NCBI RefSeq assembly: GCF_027942865.1
Contig: NC_134510.1
Span: 7,908,001-7,972,000 of the forward strand
Source: Odontesthes bonariensis
Taxonomy: Eukaryota > Chordata > Actinopteri > Atheriniformes > Atherinopsidae
Reading direction: 5' to 3'
DNA: 64,000 nt
Shown here: positions 37,310 through 49,189 of the stretch, piece by piece
Numbering within the stretch: the stretch's first letter is position 1
Layout of the letters: each line of letters opens with the position of its first letter
Program-made: the position numbers and the translations under genes
Notes under the pieces: generated by a model
The model's input: the letters and a program-made list of their open reading frames with translations, nothing else
The model's database searches: none
What the model was told of the DNA's origin: nothing

Positions 37310-38020
37310 AAAAAAAACGTTCATTAAAATCATTCCCAAGTTTTACTCTCTCAATTCAATGATCTTCAAATATATTCCAAACATATTCACAGAAGACAAA
37401 TGCTCTTTTTGTAATCACATGGTGGAAACACAACAACATTTGTTATTCAACGTGTCTCTGTGACAACGTGTTACTGTGATTTCAGGTTGATTTGAAAAGA
37501 TTCTTTGCAAAACAAATATCACAGAAAATTTGATTAATTACTGAAATTCAAAAACCCAAATGTGACTAATTATGGTCAACATGTCATTAACCTTCTCATT
37601 ATATTGACCACATTTCATGTTAATAAAATGAAAAAAAAAACTTTCTTATCTTGCATTCAAGCAAACTGATGCATCATTTTATTTTCAAACTTTGTTCATC
37701 CACCTAATTATGTTCTGCTGTTCTATACCTGCCTAATCCAATCAAAAAACACTGGGGGCCTGGAGCTCATCTCATCTCCATCACAGGGCCTCAAACTTCA
37801 TTAAATCTGAAAAACCCTAATATGAAATTGACAAGAGCTATTAACATATATAAAGAACGCAACTTTCTGCCTGTTCTTTTTAAATAACGTTACCTCGTTT
37901 ACTTTTAGATGTTACAGTTCACTGTCTTTTGTCATTTGTTTTCAGTTTTTTTTTATGACATGTGAATGTTGTCACTCAAAGGTTTTGTAAACTGTTGCGA
38001 TCAAATCAAAAAATATTTTT
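37310..38020 (+). mobile_element. Decayed Tx1/L1-like LINE 3' region
   Basis: The plus-strand translation contains FYSLNSMIFKYIP, then CSFCNHMVETQQHLLFNV, resembling the Cys-rich C-terminal region of Tx1/L1-type LINE proteins. The following AT-rich end (TGAATGTTGTCACTCAAAGG, then AAATCAAAAAATA) is homologous to the end of the segment at 52930-53210. Confidence 0.55.
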
Positions 38021-38029
38021 AAAATCTGT

Positions 38030-38735
38030 TTCCCTCCTAAACTGAGTGAAACGAGCTAGAGGTAAATGAGCAGCAGCCATGATCAGAGCTCAAGGATGCT
38101 TCTTTAATGATTCTTAATGGAATTTTGGGACTCCTTTCTCACACAGCTGCTACTTTCATAGCTTGATTGTGGAAATCCAGCCGTACTAACTGTGATTCAT
38201 GTGGATAAATCTGTTGTTGTTCATGTGGAGGATGTGTTTGAGCAGCCTCGGACAGGACTATACAACACAAATATATTTCACTATTCTAATTTCTTTTTTC
38301 CATTTTTCAGTAACAAACTTTGATAATAAAGTACTAGTCTACACTATCTCTATTAGTATACACATGACCTTCAGGTAACAATGTGATAAGATTCCACTAA
38401 AGAAGTATTTACAGAATTCTGTAGAATATTAATTGAACATCTCTAGTTTCAGAGCTGCAGATCCACATTACAGCTGAGTGTCTTTACGAATTTTTCCAGC
38501 CAATTTGCTGGACCCCATTACATTTCTCATGAGGTCAAGGAAAAGATGATAGGAGGTATTCTCTTTCAACCATTTGACCAGAGCAGGCAAGTAGTGCCAA
38601 GGGCTGCTAAAATACCACCTCTTCATGTAACAAAAGGATCTGTTACTCCCTGTGAACGCTGCTCCAACCTTCTGTCACGCCGCTGAAACTTTTTATAAAG
38701 ATCATCTGAGATATACTTTAACAACTTGACTTCCA
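38030..38735. other. No recognised feature
   Basis: AT-rich intergenic sequence between the cnot10 5' end and calhm6. No gene or repeat is recognised. Confidence 0.5.
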
Positions 38736-38739
38736 TGAA

Positions 38740-39050
38740 AAATGTTCAACATCCATCTTCTGTACTCACTTTAACCGACTCAGGGTCGCGACCCTGCAGG
38801 GAGGTCATCAGGCAAGAAGCGGGGCACACCCACCTGGACAGGTCACGTCCATCACAGAGACAACTGACGCAACTGTGCACACTCAACGTCGATTTAGAAC
38901 TCCCAGTTAACCTAACACGCATGTTTTCGGACTGTCGGAGGAAGCTGGAGTGCCTGGGGAGAAAGGTTTTCGTGCACAGGGAGCTCATGCACTTCCGCAC
39001 AGAAAGACACCAGCTGAGATTAGACACAGGAATTGTCTTGCTGTGAGATG
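38740..39050 (+). repeat. Common fish interspersed repeat
   Basis: Contains TCCATCACAGAGACAACTGA and CCAGTTAACCTAACACGCAT followed by GGACTGTCGGAGGAAGCTGG, a motif order repeated throughout fish genomes. The open frames on both strands are by-products. The class was not determined. Confidence 0.6.
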
Positions 39051-40956
39051 ATGGTGATGACCACTGTGTACCATTTCAAACATCATCAAGGAAACAGAAA
39101 GAACATTAAACAAAATAGGGTCATAGTTTTGAGGTAATAAAGATTAAACCAGAGAATACCAAAGAGCAAGTAAATATCAGCAAGTTCAGTGCAGACGTTT
39201 CTGTGTCTGATTTGTCCCACAGAGGGAGGTTCTGTCCTCTGTATCCACTGCGGGACAAATGCTGAGCTGTTCATGAGCTCAACTTACTGACACATCAAAC
39301 TGCCGCATCTGTATCACCTGTAAAGATTTGGCTACAGCAGGCAAAAGATGATGATGACAGTGAAAGAAACCGCTTCAATGCAGCCGCACAGAAAAAGACA
39401 CTGAAGAGGAACTTGGTCTATCTGCAGAAACTGTCAGCTTCTACATTACAGATCTGTGAGGTTGCAGATAGCTGACTTTTAATGCTGTGAATTGTTTACT
39501 GCTGCACATGGGCAACTCAAACCAGACTGAGCCAACAGACTGCTCCCAAACTGTGACCGAAACCCAAACTATTCTATAGAATCTGCAGGGAGACGCCAGC
39601 CCAGGGTGTCAGGATAATCCTGCTGTATTCAGTGTGCTCTGAACTCAGATTTTTTTTTTAGGTCGGACTATGATGTGGAAGGTGGAAATCAGTGCTGATA
39701 AACCTTGCTCGGGTCATGACCTGGTCAATCCATCTTTGTGAGGAATTCTTTTTTGGCCAGTCACATCTGGTTCTCTGGGTTGTCATCTGCCTTTATATGC
39801 AGCACTGGAAGGCTTCCTCTTCTTCATCGTGTTCATGATGGGTCGTGGTAACTACTCCGATGTTAATGCTGCTACCTACAGGACAACAGTGGGAAGAATG
39901 GCTACTGTAGGTGGAAATTAGTCGACTTGATTCAACTTTGGCTTCATGAAAATGAAGCAAAGGTGTGCAGAGCAGAAAAGATGAGGTCAGAAAGAACCTG
40001 ACTGTTGGATCAGAAGTCCTCTCTCATGCTGTGAGTATACTGCAGCATCATTTTGGTTTGTCTTTGAGGTGGAGCAGTGATTTTAAATGTGGGGGTGTTC
40101 CCCACATCAAGCCCATGGACACGACGCTGAAGTTGGCATCCGATTCGCGAATTAAATGAATGGGCATAAAGGGCCATTTCACTGCATTTTTGCATTTTGA
40201 TCGCCCTAAACTTGGTCCTGTATGGAAACTACAATAGTTACACTGCTCAAATCTGGATGGAATTATTCTAAAGAGGGTACAGAGTCTTTAAAACACATTG
40301 TATGTTGGTGCACTATGAGGGTGGGCAAACCGTTAATATAATACATCCATGGGGCAAACGGGTTTACCTTTGGACTATGTGGGGGGGATGAAATCATCTT
40401 GCTGTAAAAGTGGGGTGTCGAAACACCCCCATCCCCCACAGCGACGCCCATGAGTTGAGCCCTAAACTGAGCATCATCAGTGTGGGCACTTGTTGCACAA
40501 TCATTAAGGCACTACAAAAGAACATGATCGCAGTGGAATCTTTTTAAGCTGTCAGTCTTTTCATGTGAAATAAAATACTCCTCAGTCCAGGGCTCAGTCT
40601 GAGGTGACTTTCCATCTCCGTCTTACACTGAGTGTAACTAAAAGCTAAAAAGTGTGAAAATGCCTACTTCATCATTTGGTTCCGCTAACTTGATTTTACC
40701 GGAACACCAGCAGGGCTACTGAAGGCCGTTCTGTTGCCCACATCCACCTGAGCGACATCAGATCACATGTGGTCACTGGAGACGCGCGTGTACGCGCACC
40801 TGGATATCAGGTCAAACTGACGCTGTGCGTACTGTCCACAGCGCACACAGCAGCCTCACCGACAGCTCGGATGTTGCTGCTTTGGGGAAGTGAGAGTTAA
40901 CGACTCCACAGGCAGTTCTGACAAGAAGTGAAACCTCTGCCACTCAGTTGTCAGAC
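39051..40956. other. Intergenic upstream of calhm6
   Basis: No gene is recognised. The last 250 bp are GC-richer and probably contain the calhm6 promoter and 5' UTR. No strong interferon-response element was found by eye. Confidence 0.45.
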
Positions 40957-43125
40957 ATGGAGAAGTTCAAGACGGTTCTGAACATTGTGAACAAACAGAG
41001 CAACTTCGGCTTTGGTTTGGTGGCTCTACTGACAGCAGGTGGAGAGCAGATCTTCTCCTCGGTGGCTTTCAGATGTCCCTGCAATGAGCTGAACTTCTTC
41101 TATGGCATAGTGTTCCTGCTGGTGCCGGCCCTGGCTCTGCTGCTCCTCGGTTTCACCCTCAGTATGAAGACGTGGAAGCTGATAACGGGTCTGTGGCACC
41201 GCAGGGCGCGGCGGTGGCGCTGGAAGAACCTGACGGGCGTCTGCTCGGCTCTGTTCCAGATCAGCGCCGCTGCGCTGGTGGCGCCATGCACCTGGGTCGC
41301 GGTGGCTCTGCTCAACGGGAACTATTATGAGTGCGCGATGACCGGTACCAATCTGACCGCGTACAACCAGCATGTGTGTGGAAAGCTCGTTAAGGGGCAG
41401 TGTGAGAAGGAGCTGTCCAGGTTCCCCTGTGAGAAAGACAGCCGGGATAGAGAAGATGTTCTGCGCATCCTGAGGGCGCACTCTCAGGTAAGCAGCCGGC
41501 TGATGTTGGTGAAGCACAACACTGAGCCTGAATGTGGGGATATTGCAGGTGTCTAAGAAACTGTCAGACAGTTGGTTTGTGTTGATCCAAATAAAATTTA
41601 TTGTCACAAAAACCCTCCCTCGGCTGTAGTAACAAGTGGATGAAAAAAATGAAACAATTAAAAGAAACTTGTGCTGTCAGTCAGCTCTCGTTTTTTGACC
41701 TATGATTGTGCAGTTATGTAATGGGTATGTTTAGTAAATATACTGAGAGCTTGTGGCTGACCTATTAAAACTGAAAGCAGCAGCTTCGATCACCTAAACT
41801 AAACCTTGCAATTATGGGGTTGTGAAGCGTCTTTTTGAGGATGTGGTAGGTTTCACATGTGAGATCTATCCGTGCAGACTTCAGTTTCACTTCATGACTT
41901 GTTCTTGGTGGCATTGGCCTGTTGAGTTTGTGAGTCATCTGCAGCGGTGCAGCAGTCGTTTCTGCAGAATCTTTTTGCAGAGAAGTCATGTTTGACAACC
42001 ACTTTGAGTTGTAAGAAATATGCTAATTCAGACATTAACTCCACATTACTAACATGCACGCAGGATTCTTTTGGTGAAGTCAGTTGTAACAGTGTATATG
42101 TATGAAATAAAAATTAGTAAATTTTCCTCTTCACTTTTTCATGTAAATGTAAATGTATTTTATTTTATTTATACAGTTATTTTTACAGACAATCATTACG
42201 ATGTACCAAAGTGCTTTACAGCAGGTAATAAAAAAGAGAAGAATAAGTCAAAACAAATAAAAAACAATAACAGAACAGTGAAAGCAATAAAATACAACAA
42301 AATCGATTAAGATAAAATAAGATAAAAGTGTCATCATACTACTATATTTTGTATTAAAAGCAATTTTTAGCCTAGATTTGAAGAGGCCCAGGTCAGAAAT
42401 AAGACGCAGCTCAACGGGGAGCTTACTCCAGAGCCTGGGGGCAGCTTTGGGAAAAGGCTCGGTCACCCCAGGGTTTGTATTCTGACCTGGGCACTTCTAG
42501 CAAAAATTGATTTGTTGACCTCAGAGCTCTACCAGGACTGCGGACTGTGAAAAGCTCAGATAAATATGATGGGGCGAGGCCGTTAAGAGCTTTAAAAACA
42601 ATGTGACATTGTGACAACATGTGACAACTAGATTTGAACAAAGATGTTGAAGTGTCCTTGATAATAAATCCGACTGCGTGTTTCTAATGACCACAGATTC
42701 TGGGTTGGCTCCTCATCGCCTCCATCATGTTGTCCAACCTTCTGCTGATCTGCATCGCTCGGTGCACATCCCCCATTAGCTACCTGCAGCTCAAGTTCTG
42801 GAGGGCATACACTCAGGAGGAGAACGAAATTATGGACTCATACATCACCACACATGCCAAGCAGCTTGCTGAGAGGAACCTGAAGAGCTTTTTCAACCAG
42901 GCACCTCCTGAAAATATCATCACCCCTTCCAACAAGGACTGGGAGAAGATCTCCTGTCTTTACAAGTTTAGCACCAAGGACCACTACTACAGCACATTGC
43001 ACCGCCATGTGGAGCGCAACCAGGAGCCAGATAATGGGATGAAGATGGCTTCGGTCAGGTCCAGTGCGTCAGCTGACAACCCTGCTGTTCTTGATTTTGT
43101 GGATGGTGGCACAGTGGGACTATAA
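40957..43125 (+). CDS. calhm6: Calcium homeostasis modulator family member 6
   Basis: Two coding exons, 40957-41487 and 42697-43125, phase 0, 319 aa (human CALHM6 315). The start is the first ATG (MEKFKTVLNIV); the frame extends 5' but only through a TTG. Family features are LLTAGGEQIFSSVAFRCPC with the Cys pair C40/C42 of the first extracellular loop, and further loop cysteines C126, C141, C149 and C158. There are four predicted membrane helices (about 16-37, 48-70, 95-125, 178-200), then a cytoplasmic helix with YLQLKFW. The C-terminus ending VLDFVDGGTVGL favours CALHM6 over CALHM4/5. CALHM proteins assemble as large-pore plasma-membrane channels; mammalian CALHM6 is interferon-induced in myeloid cells. 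The intron holds a LINE fragment. AATAAA at 43416-43421 is a likely poly(A) signal. Confidence 0.93.
42130..42640 (-). mobile_element. LINE C-terminal/3' fragment in calhm6 intron
   Basis: The minus strand encodes HIVFKALNGLAPSYLSELF and APRLWSKLPVELRLISDLGL in two frames. These are signatures of the C-terminal end of fish LINE RT proteins. An AT-rich tail with AAGCACTTTG follows on the minus strand. The copy is frameshifted and 5'-truncated. Confidence 0.8.
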
Positions 43126-43584
43126 GGGGGGACTGTCTGTGTTACGGTAACGTCTCAGTTTTTCAGCAGGGCATCTGTCCCTGGCATGCAGCGGCTCTTT
43201 GACATAAAAATGCTGTAGACAGGTCTGCATCATCATCATCATCTTCATCATCATATGACAAATGTGTCATTGTGATAGGTAGGAGCCTAAAGCTACGATG
43301 AGTGTGGCTGGGTTATAGTTTAGTGTAAAACTACCCTGAATGAAAACAATGCACACAAATTTTCCTTCTGATTCAACATAGGTGACGACATTGTTAAATT
43401 CCATTTCAGTTTAATAATAAATGGATTGTACTTATATAGTGCTTTTTCTGGTCCAATTAACTCCTCGAGCTGATATCTTTAGCTCCAGATATTTTTGGCC
43501 TGTGTGCAAAATCAAACACCTGATGTTTGACCATAGATTGGCCGTTTACAGAGACAGCATATGGATACCTTCTCTTCTCTTCTA

Positions 43585-43730
43585 TTCTATTCTGAATTTA
43601 ACAGGGAGCCAATGAAGTGAAGCTAAGGTTGGAGAAATAGGATCTTTCCTGTTAGTTCTCATCAGAACTCTGGCTGCAGCATTTTGGATCAGCCTGAGGC
43701 TTTTCAGAGAATATGTGGGACAGCCCAATC
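43585..43730 (-). mobile_element. LINE fragment
   Basis: Closely similar to 15033-15140 of the large LINE in tcaim (shared GAATTTAACAGGGAGCCAAT and CTGGCTGCAGCATTTTGGAT). Same family and orientation, only a short piece. Confidence 0.75.
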
Positions 43731-44269
43731 ATAGAAATTACAAAAGTAGATTTATTCAACTTTAAATTGTATGTTATGCCTGTCTCACCATGGGTCCTTA
43801 TGGGTTAAAATGGACATGGCACGGTCATTTTCAGTCATTTCATTTTTAATCTTGGGTATTTACAGGGTACCTTTTTCCAGGGGGAAGCATCCTCACAAGA
43901 ACAAGAAGATCTGGCTACAGTGTTCTGTAATTGGTTTAATTTCTGAAGGTTTACCAAAGGGGCAGGGGAGAGGATTGGAGTGGCTGCGAACCACTCCTGT
44001 TGCTGGTCAGGAATGTACAATGCTTTAAAGAACAAAAAGAAAAAGAAAATCAAGCCACGTTTTTGGGCATGGTTTTACCCTAAGTTGCTAATAGAGAATG
44101 TGAAGGTATTACACACAGTGTGGGAGGCTGGCACGTTAATGCCATCTTATTGTGGAATGCTCTCCCATACTGTTTAAGACCAGTGCTGTCTGGTTAGATT
44201 TAGTTGTTTTTGGCTAAAAACAGTTTTTGGCTTAAAAACAGAGATCTATTCAATCTCCAATATCAAAGT

Positions 44270-44336
44270 CAATCTCCAATTTTGTTGTACAATGTAAAAT
44301 GACAATAAAGGGCATTCTATTCTATTCTATTCTATC
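44270..44336 (+). mobile_element. LINE 3' tail with (TATTC)n
   Basis: ACAATGTAAAATGACAATAA then AGGGCATTCTATTCTATTC is a typical LINE 3' end with a short tandem tail. The preceding 500 bp (43760-44269) is probably more of the same or a related repeat, but no coding motif is clear. Confidence 0.6.
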
Positions 44337-44474
44337 TAGCAGAGAAGAGATAGAGAAGGAGAAAAGGGGATGTGAATGATGGATCTTATTGGGAGTAACT
44401 GAATAACTGTGATAATACATCATTTTAACTATACATATAAGCCAGAAAACATGGACACACATGCTATGGGACCC

Positions 44475-44830
44475 ATCCTAACAAACCCCAGCTGGTGGAG
44501 GCGGATGGCCACCCTTCCTGAGTCTGGTTCTGCCAGAGGTTTCTTCCTGTTCAAAGGGAGTCGTTCCTTTCCACAGTCGCCTCAGGCACGCTCAGGACGA
44601 GAGATTGGACCGAAGTTTCGGTGCAATCTGTTGGTTTCCTTAGCTAGGAAATTGTTTTTGAATTGGCTCTGTTTGTATGAATTGGACTCATTTTGAATTT
44701 AATTAATTCGATTTTGATTAGAAGGAATTGAACTCCAATTGGCTTGAATTGGACTGTATTATTTAAGAGCTTTGAGATGACATTTGTTGTAATTTGGGGG
44801 TATAGAAATAAAACTGAAGTGAATAATGTT
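44475..44830 (+). mobile_element. LINE 3' end fragment
   Basis: Plus-strand counterpart of the 3' end at 13608-13985. Both share the AGGTTTCTTCCTGTT-type segment and an AT-rich tail. It ends in AATAAAACTGAAGTGAAT at about 44807-44824. Confidence 0.7.
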
Positions 44831-45403
44831 TTTTAGGGTCTAAAAAGTGCTTTACATTGACCTATTCATCCAAACACTCACATATTGCCCTATGTATGTC
44901 CTCTTTATACAGTATACAATGTTGTTACGGGGTAACAATAAAGTGTCCCGAGCTGAGGAAATAAAACAATGAGAACTGATGGGTGATGTTAAATGGTTAT
45001 TTATTGGAAAAGAAAAGTAATGCTATTCAACCAAAACCTTGAAGAAAAACACAATCCCAACGGAACCTGCTGAGGACAAACAAGAGCCTAAATGATTAAC
45101 AGAACAACAAAACCCAAAGTCAAACTGTCACCCTCCTTCCACTGAAAGAGTTATGCTACACAACACTCAGCACAAGCTACTGCAAAAACACTCCAACAAT
45201 AGCTGGCCCCACTGGCACCTGGGTTGCGTCTGCCAGCATCTTTTAAAAGCAGCCCAGCTGATTAGAACTAGTCACTCACAGCAGGGACAACTCACCTGCT
45301 CACCAACTCACCTGGCTGCAGCCCTAAAACCCACACAGAGACAGATACTATGGACCCTTCCCAGTCACGTGACTTTCGTAAAGAAACCGCCATTTTGGAC
45401 GTA

Positions 45404-47028
45404 CAGTACAGACCAAAAGTTTGGACACACCTTCTCATTCAAAGAGTTTCCTTTATTTTCATGACTATGAAGATTGCAGATTCACACTGAAGGCATCAAA
45501 ACTATGAATTAACACATGTGGAATTATATACTTAACAAAAAAGTGTGAAACAACTGAAAATATGTCTTATATTATAGGTTCTTCAAAGTAGCCACCTTTT
45601 GCTTTGGTTACTGCTTCGCACACTCTTGGCATTCTTTTGATGAACTTTCAACAGGTAGTCACCTGAAATGGTCTTCCAACAGTCTTGAAGGAGTTCCCAG
45701 CGATGCTTAGCTTTTGTTGGCCCTTTTGCCTTCACTCTGCGGTCCAGCTCACCCCAAACCATCTCGATTGGGTTCAGGTTCGGTGTCTGTGGAGGCCAGG
45801 TCATCTGACGCAGCACCCTATCACTCTCCTTCTTGGTCAAATAGCCCTTACACAGCCTGGAGGTGTGTTTGGGGTCATTGTCCTGTTGGAAAATAAAGGA
45901 TGGTCCAACTAAACGCAAACTGGATGGAATAGCATGCCGCTGCAAGATGCTGTGGTAGCCATGCTGGTTCAGTATTCCTTCAATTTTGAATAAATCCCCA
46001 ACAGTGTCACCAGCAAAGCACCCCCACACCATCACACATCCTAATCCATGCTTCACGGTGGGAACCAGGCATGTAGAGTCCATTCGTTCACCTTTTCTGC
46101 GTCGCACAAAGACACGGTGGTTGGAACCAAAGATCTCAAATTTGGACTCATCAGACCAAAGCACAGATTTCCACTGGAAATGTCCATTCCTTGTGTTCTT
46201 TAGCCCAAACAAGTCTCTTCTGCTTGTTGCCTGTCTTTCGCAGTGGTTTCCTAGCAGCTATTCTACCATGAAGGCCTGATTCACACGGTCTCCTCTTAAC
46301 AGTTGTTCTAGAGATGTGTCTGCTGCTAGAACTCTGTGTGGCATTGACATGGTCTCTAATCTGAGCTGCTGTTAACCTGCCATTTCTGAGGCTGGTGACT
46401 CGGATGAACTTCTCCTCCGCAGCAGATGTGACTCTTGGACTTCCTTTCCTGGGGCGGTCCTCATGTGGGCCAGTTTCTTTGTAGCGCTTGATGGTTTTTG
46501 CGACTGCACTTGGGGACACTTTCAAAGTTTTCCCAATTTTTTGGACTGACTGACCTTCATTTCTTGTAATGATGGCCACTCGTTTTTCTTTACTTAGCTG
46601 CTTTTTTCTTGCCATAATACAAATTCTAACAGTCTATTCAGTGGGACTATCAGCTGTGTATCCACCTGACTTCTGCACAACACAACTGATGGTCCCAACC
46701 CCATTTATAAGGCAAGAAATCCCACTTATTAAACCTGACAGGGCACACCTGTAAAGTGAAAACCGTTTCAGGTGACTACCTCTTGAAGCTCATCAAGAGA
46801 ATGCAGAGTGTGTGCGAAGCAGTAACCAAAGCAAAAGGTGGCTACTTTGAAGAAACTAGAATATAAGCCGTATTTTCAGTTGTTTTACACTTTTTGTTAA
46901 GTACATGTTTCCACATGTGTTAATTCATAGTTTTGATGCCTTCAGTGTGAATCTACAATGTCAATAGTCATGAAAAGAAAGGAAACTCATTGAATGAGAA
47001 GGTGTGTCCAAACTTTTGGTCTGTACTG
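45404..47028 (-). mobile_element. Tc1/mariner element, full length
   Basis: 1625 bp flanked by TA (45402-45403 and 47029-47030). Inverted ends begin CAGTACAGACCAAAAG. The element carries one Tc1 transposase gene on the minus strand. It is inserted inside the left end of a second transposon (45353-48063). Elements with this terminus are known from fishes and lampreys, where horizontal transfer has been proposed. Confidence 0.95.
45583..46615 (-). pseudogene. Tc1 transposase, frameshifted
   Basis: From ATG at 46613-46615 the frame encodes the two helix-turn-helix DNA-binding units (QLSKEKRVAIITRNEGQSVQ, VSPSAVAKTIKRYKETGP) and the linker. The catalytic domain continues in another frame after a one-base slip near 46186, between KEHKEWT and the catalytic block. 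The first acidic residue is in VLWSDESKFEIFG, the second in FIFQQDNDPKHTSR, and the third is the Glu of NLNPIEMVWGELD. All three DDE residues are present. Apart from the slip the gene looks recent, but it cannot give a full-length protein as read. Confidence 0.9.
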
Positions 47029-47113
47029 TATAGAAGACAACGATTTGCGAGTAACGATAGTAACAGTAACGATACAGACAGACTGAAAATTGAATAAAAG
47101 AAGAAAGAACAAG

Positions 47114-47461
47114 ATGCAGAAAAAAACTCCACTATCCAGCGAGGTCGGGCATTTAGTGGGCCAGCAGAGGGAGAGGTATTTGGAGAAGCTGAAAATTGGA
47201 GGTTTAGAAAACGACGTGTACTTTCTTCCACTAGGGCTGTTTACAGACGTCCGACAGCATGCCACCGCCTCGTCTTTACCCGACTTCGGCCCCCACGACC
47301 TTTATATTTATGTTGTAAAAAACCCATCGCCATACACGGGAAAGGATCTAAAGGCATACAAGAGTTTGGATGCCTACAAATATTTTGTGTCGGGCTATGT
47401 GACCTGCCTTTTACCAGTGGATCGTCCCTGGAGCCGGTGGGCGCCATCTTTTTACAGCTAA
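47114..47461 (+). CDS. Transposon-borne ORF of unknown function
   Basis: The open frame starts at 47090 with MNKRRKNKMQ. The second ATG, 47114, gives a 115-residue protein. It contains QQRERYLEKLKIGGLENDVY and YIYVVKNPSPYTGKDLKAYK, followed by SLDAYKYFVSGYV. I recall this last block as the N-terminal region of large uncharacterised fish proteins with SWIM zinc-finger and YqaJ-type nuclease domains. That is memory, not a search. The rest of such a protein is absent: after SGYV the frame runs 19 residues to a stop. It is therefore a truncated copy carried inside the 45353-48063 element. Confidence 0.5.
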   Translation: MQKKTPLSSEVGHLVGQQRERYLEKLKIGGLENDVYFLPLGLFTDVRQHATASSLPDFGPHDLYIYVVKNPSPYTGKDLKAYKSLDAYKYFVSGYVTCLLPVDRPWSRWAPSFYS

Positions 47462-48533
47462 GGTTTGTTTACATTTTTCATTTAACGTTGTTCACCAGGA
47501 TAAACGACATGTAAACCCGTTGACACGGTGTTATAATCTTGCTATTACGAGAATTGCAATGACCAAGTCGTAGTGCTTTACTAAGGCGCTGTGTTATGTT
47601 TTATCTAGTAGAAAGGCAACCCTGAAATGGCACGGGGGAACACTAGTGTGCCGTGAGAGATCATCTGGTGTGCCGTGGAAAATCCCTCTCAGGCTTTATC
47701 TTTATTTTGCATGTATATGTATATGTTATATATCTTTATTCGACACTTACCTCCAACAAAGTGGTCACTACACAACCGCTGGTATACTGAAGGTTGCCAG
47801 TCTTTCCTATTGATCGCCGCGACTCATCTTCTCCGTCGCTCAAGGTCAGTGGGGATCCGGTAAAAAGACAAATCTTTCCTCGTCTGCTGACTGTTGGTAC
47901 ACCCAGGCGCGCAACAATATGCCGGCATGATGTAAACCTTACTGATCGAATCGATATTTTCCTTTGAATGGTCCTCGCTCCTCCGTTGTTGGCTGTGGTA
48001 GACTACTTGTTTTCACGTCCAAAATGGCTGAAGCTTTTGTTGTGACGTCACGTGGGATGGGTCAATATACAACCCTTGGGTCGTAACAAATGTTCTTTCT
48101 CTATCATACATTCGAACCAGGACCAATGCTGGGTGTCTTTGTTGAAGGACATCTTTAAGCATAGTTGAGAGGGGAGGTTGGTGTTCTTTAAATTGACATG
48201 CCATGACTTGCCATGACTACTCCAGGCCATCCAGTCCAGAAGTAACAATACATGAACCAATGTTTTGTATTAGGATCTTCCAACCTTTGATAAAATTGCA
48301 TAGGTGCTGCTGTGGCTGATATGAGAATAAGAAAAGAAGAGATGTAGTGTACAGTGGGCAATGAGCTGCTGGTCTGTAAGCTTACATAGAGACAAATAAC
48401 AGCTGTGTTTAACATCCTCAATGATTTATCAGTGATTCAATGATTTGATCCAAAGTGCAGCACATTGTTTCTCATTTACCACCCCCACCCCCACACACAA
48501 ACACACACTCAGTGAAGGCAGCCATACAACTAA

Positions 48534-49049
48534 AGGGCCGTGTATACCCTCGCAGCAGTATGTCGCAGACATGACGCAGTTATTTTTGATTTATGCCCAA
48601 TTTTGAAGCGCGGTCTGCGCTATGTTAATTCCACGCCACAACGCAAGAGGGACAATCACGAACAAGCTAGGATTGTGGGTGTGGTGGGTGGCGTGTTTCT
48701 CTTCCGGTTACGGAGGTCACTAAACAACAATGGCAACTGGACGAATGCGCACTTTGAGATGCAGCTGATCGATCTAGAAATAGAAGAAATATTGCTACTA
48801 CTGGAGCTGGCAGAGAGGCGAAAGAATCGTCATGGTTAGCACGGTTAGCAAACCGGAAATACGCATAGTGTAGAGCGGATGTAGAGTTGACCAGAGGCCT
48901 CCTTTCTCTCCTCCCTGCGACGATATCTGCGGCACTGTCTGCGGTCAGTTACAATTTTGGGGAGGTGCACCTGAGTGTCTGCATAAGGGGGGGGGCATGT
49001 CTGCGTTAACTGCGACCAGACGACCTGGTTTCCGACCATAAACCGCCCT
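48534..49049. mobile_element. PIF/Harbinger MITE
   Basis: TAA at 48531-48533 and 49050-49052 forms a 3-bp TWA duplication. The ends AGGGCCGTGTATAC and the complement of CCGCCCT (AGGGCGGTTTATGG) are imperfect inverted repeats. A plus-strand fragment LIDLEIEEILLLLELAERRK resembles a Harbinger protein N-terminus. Confidence 0.7.
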
Positions 49050-49189
49050 TAAGGCCTCCACAGGTTGGAGTGTAGGTTGTCTCCCGATGGAAGCAAATGC
49101 AGAGGGGGAAACATCTGAATATTCAGGTCAGCCTTGTTGGCTGTTTGACTAATTTACCATGTCTGTGGTGCGATTCAGTGTCAGGTTGT

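Larger units (their letters stand above)
45353..48063 (+). mobile_element. Undetermined TIR DNA transposon, split by Tc1
   Basis: The outer ends are inverted: GACCCTTCCCA at 45353 and the complement of GACCCATCCCA ending at 48063. CACGTGAC motifs follow, and CCATTTTGGACGT is identical at 45390-45402 and (inverted) 48015-48027. Removing the Tc1 element leaves about 1.1 kb. Inside is one plus-strand ORF (47114-47461, see below). No classical transposase is visible, so this copy is probably non-autonomous. The superfamily is not assigned, and a target duplication is not obvious. Confidence 0.6.

Noticed and set aside
40948-40956. Earlier start for calhm6 (extra MSD)
   Set aside because: The codon is TTG; the first ATG in frame is 40957 and matches the family N-terminus.
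41026-41607. 193-codon minus-strand frame
   Set aside because: Antisense shadow of the GC-rich first calhm6 exon.
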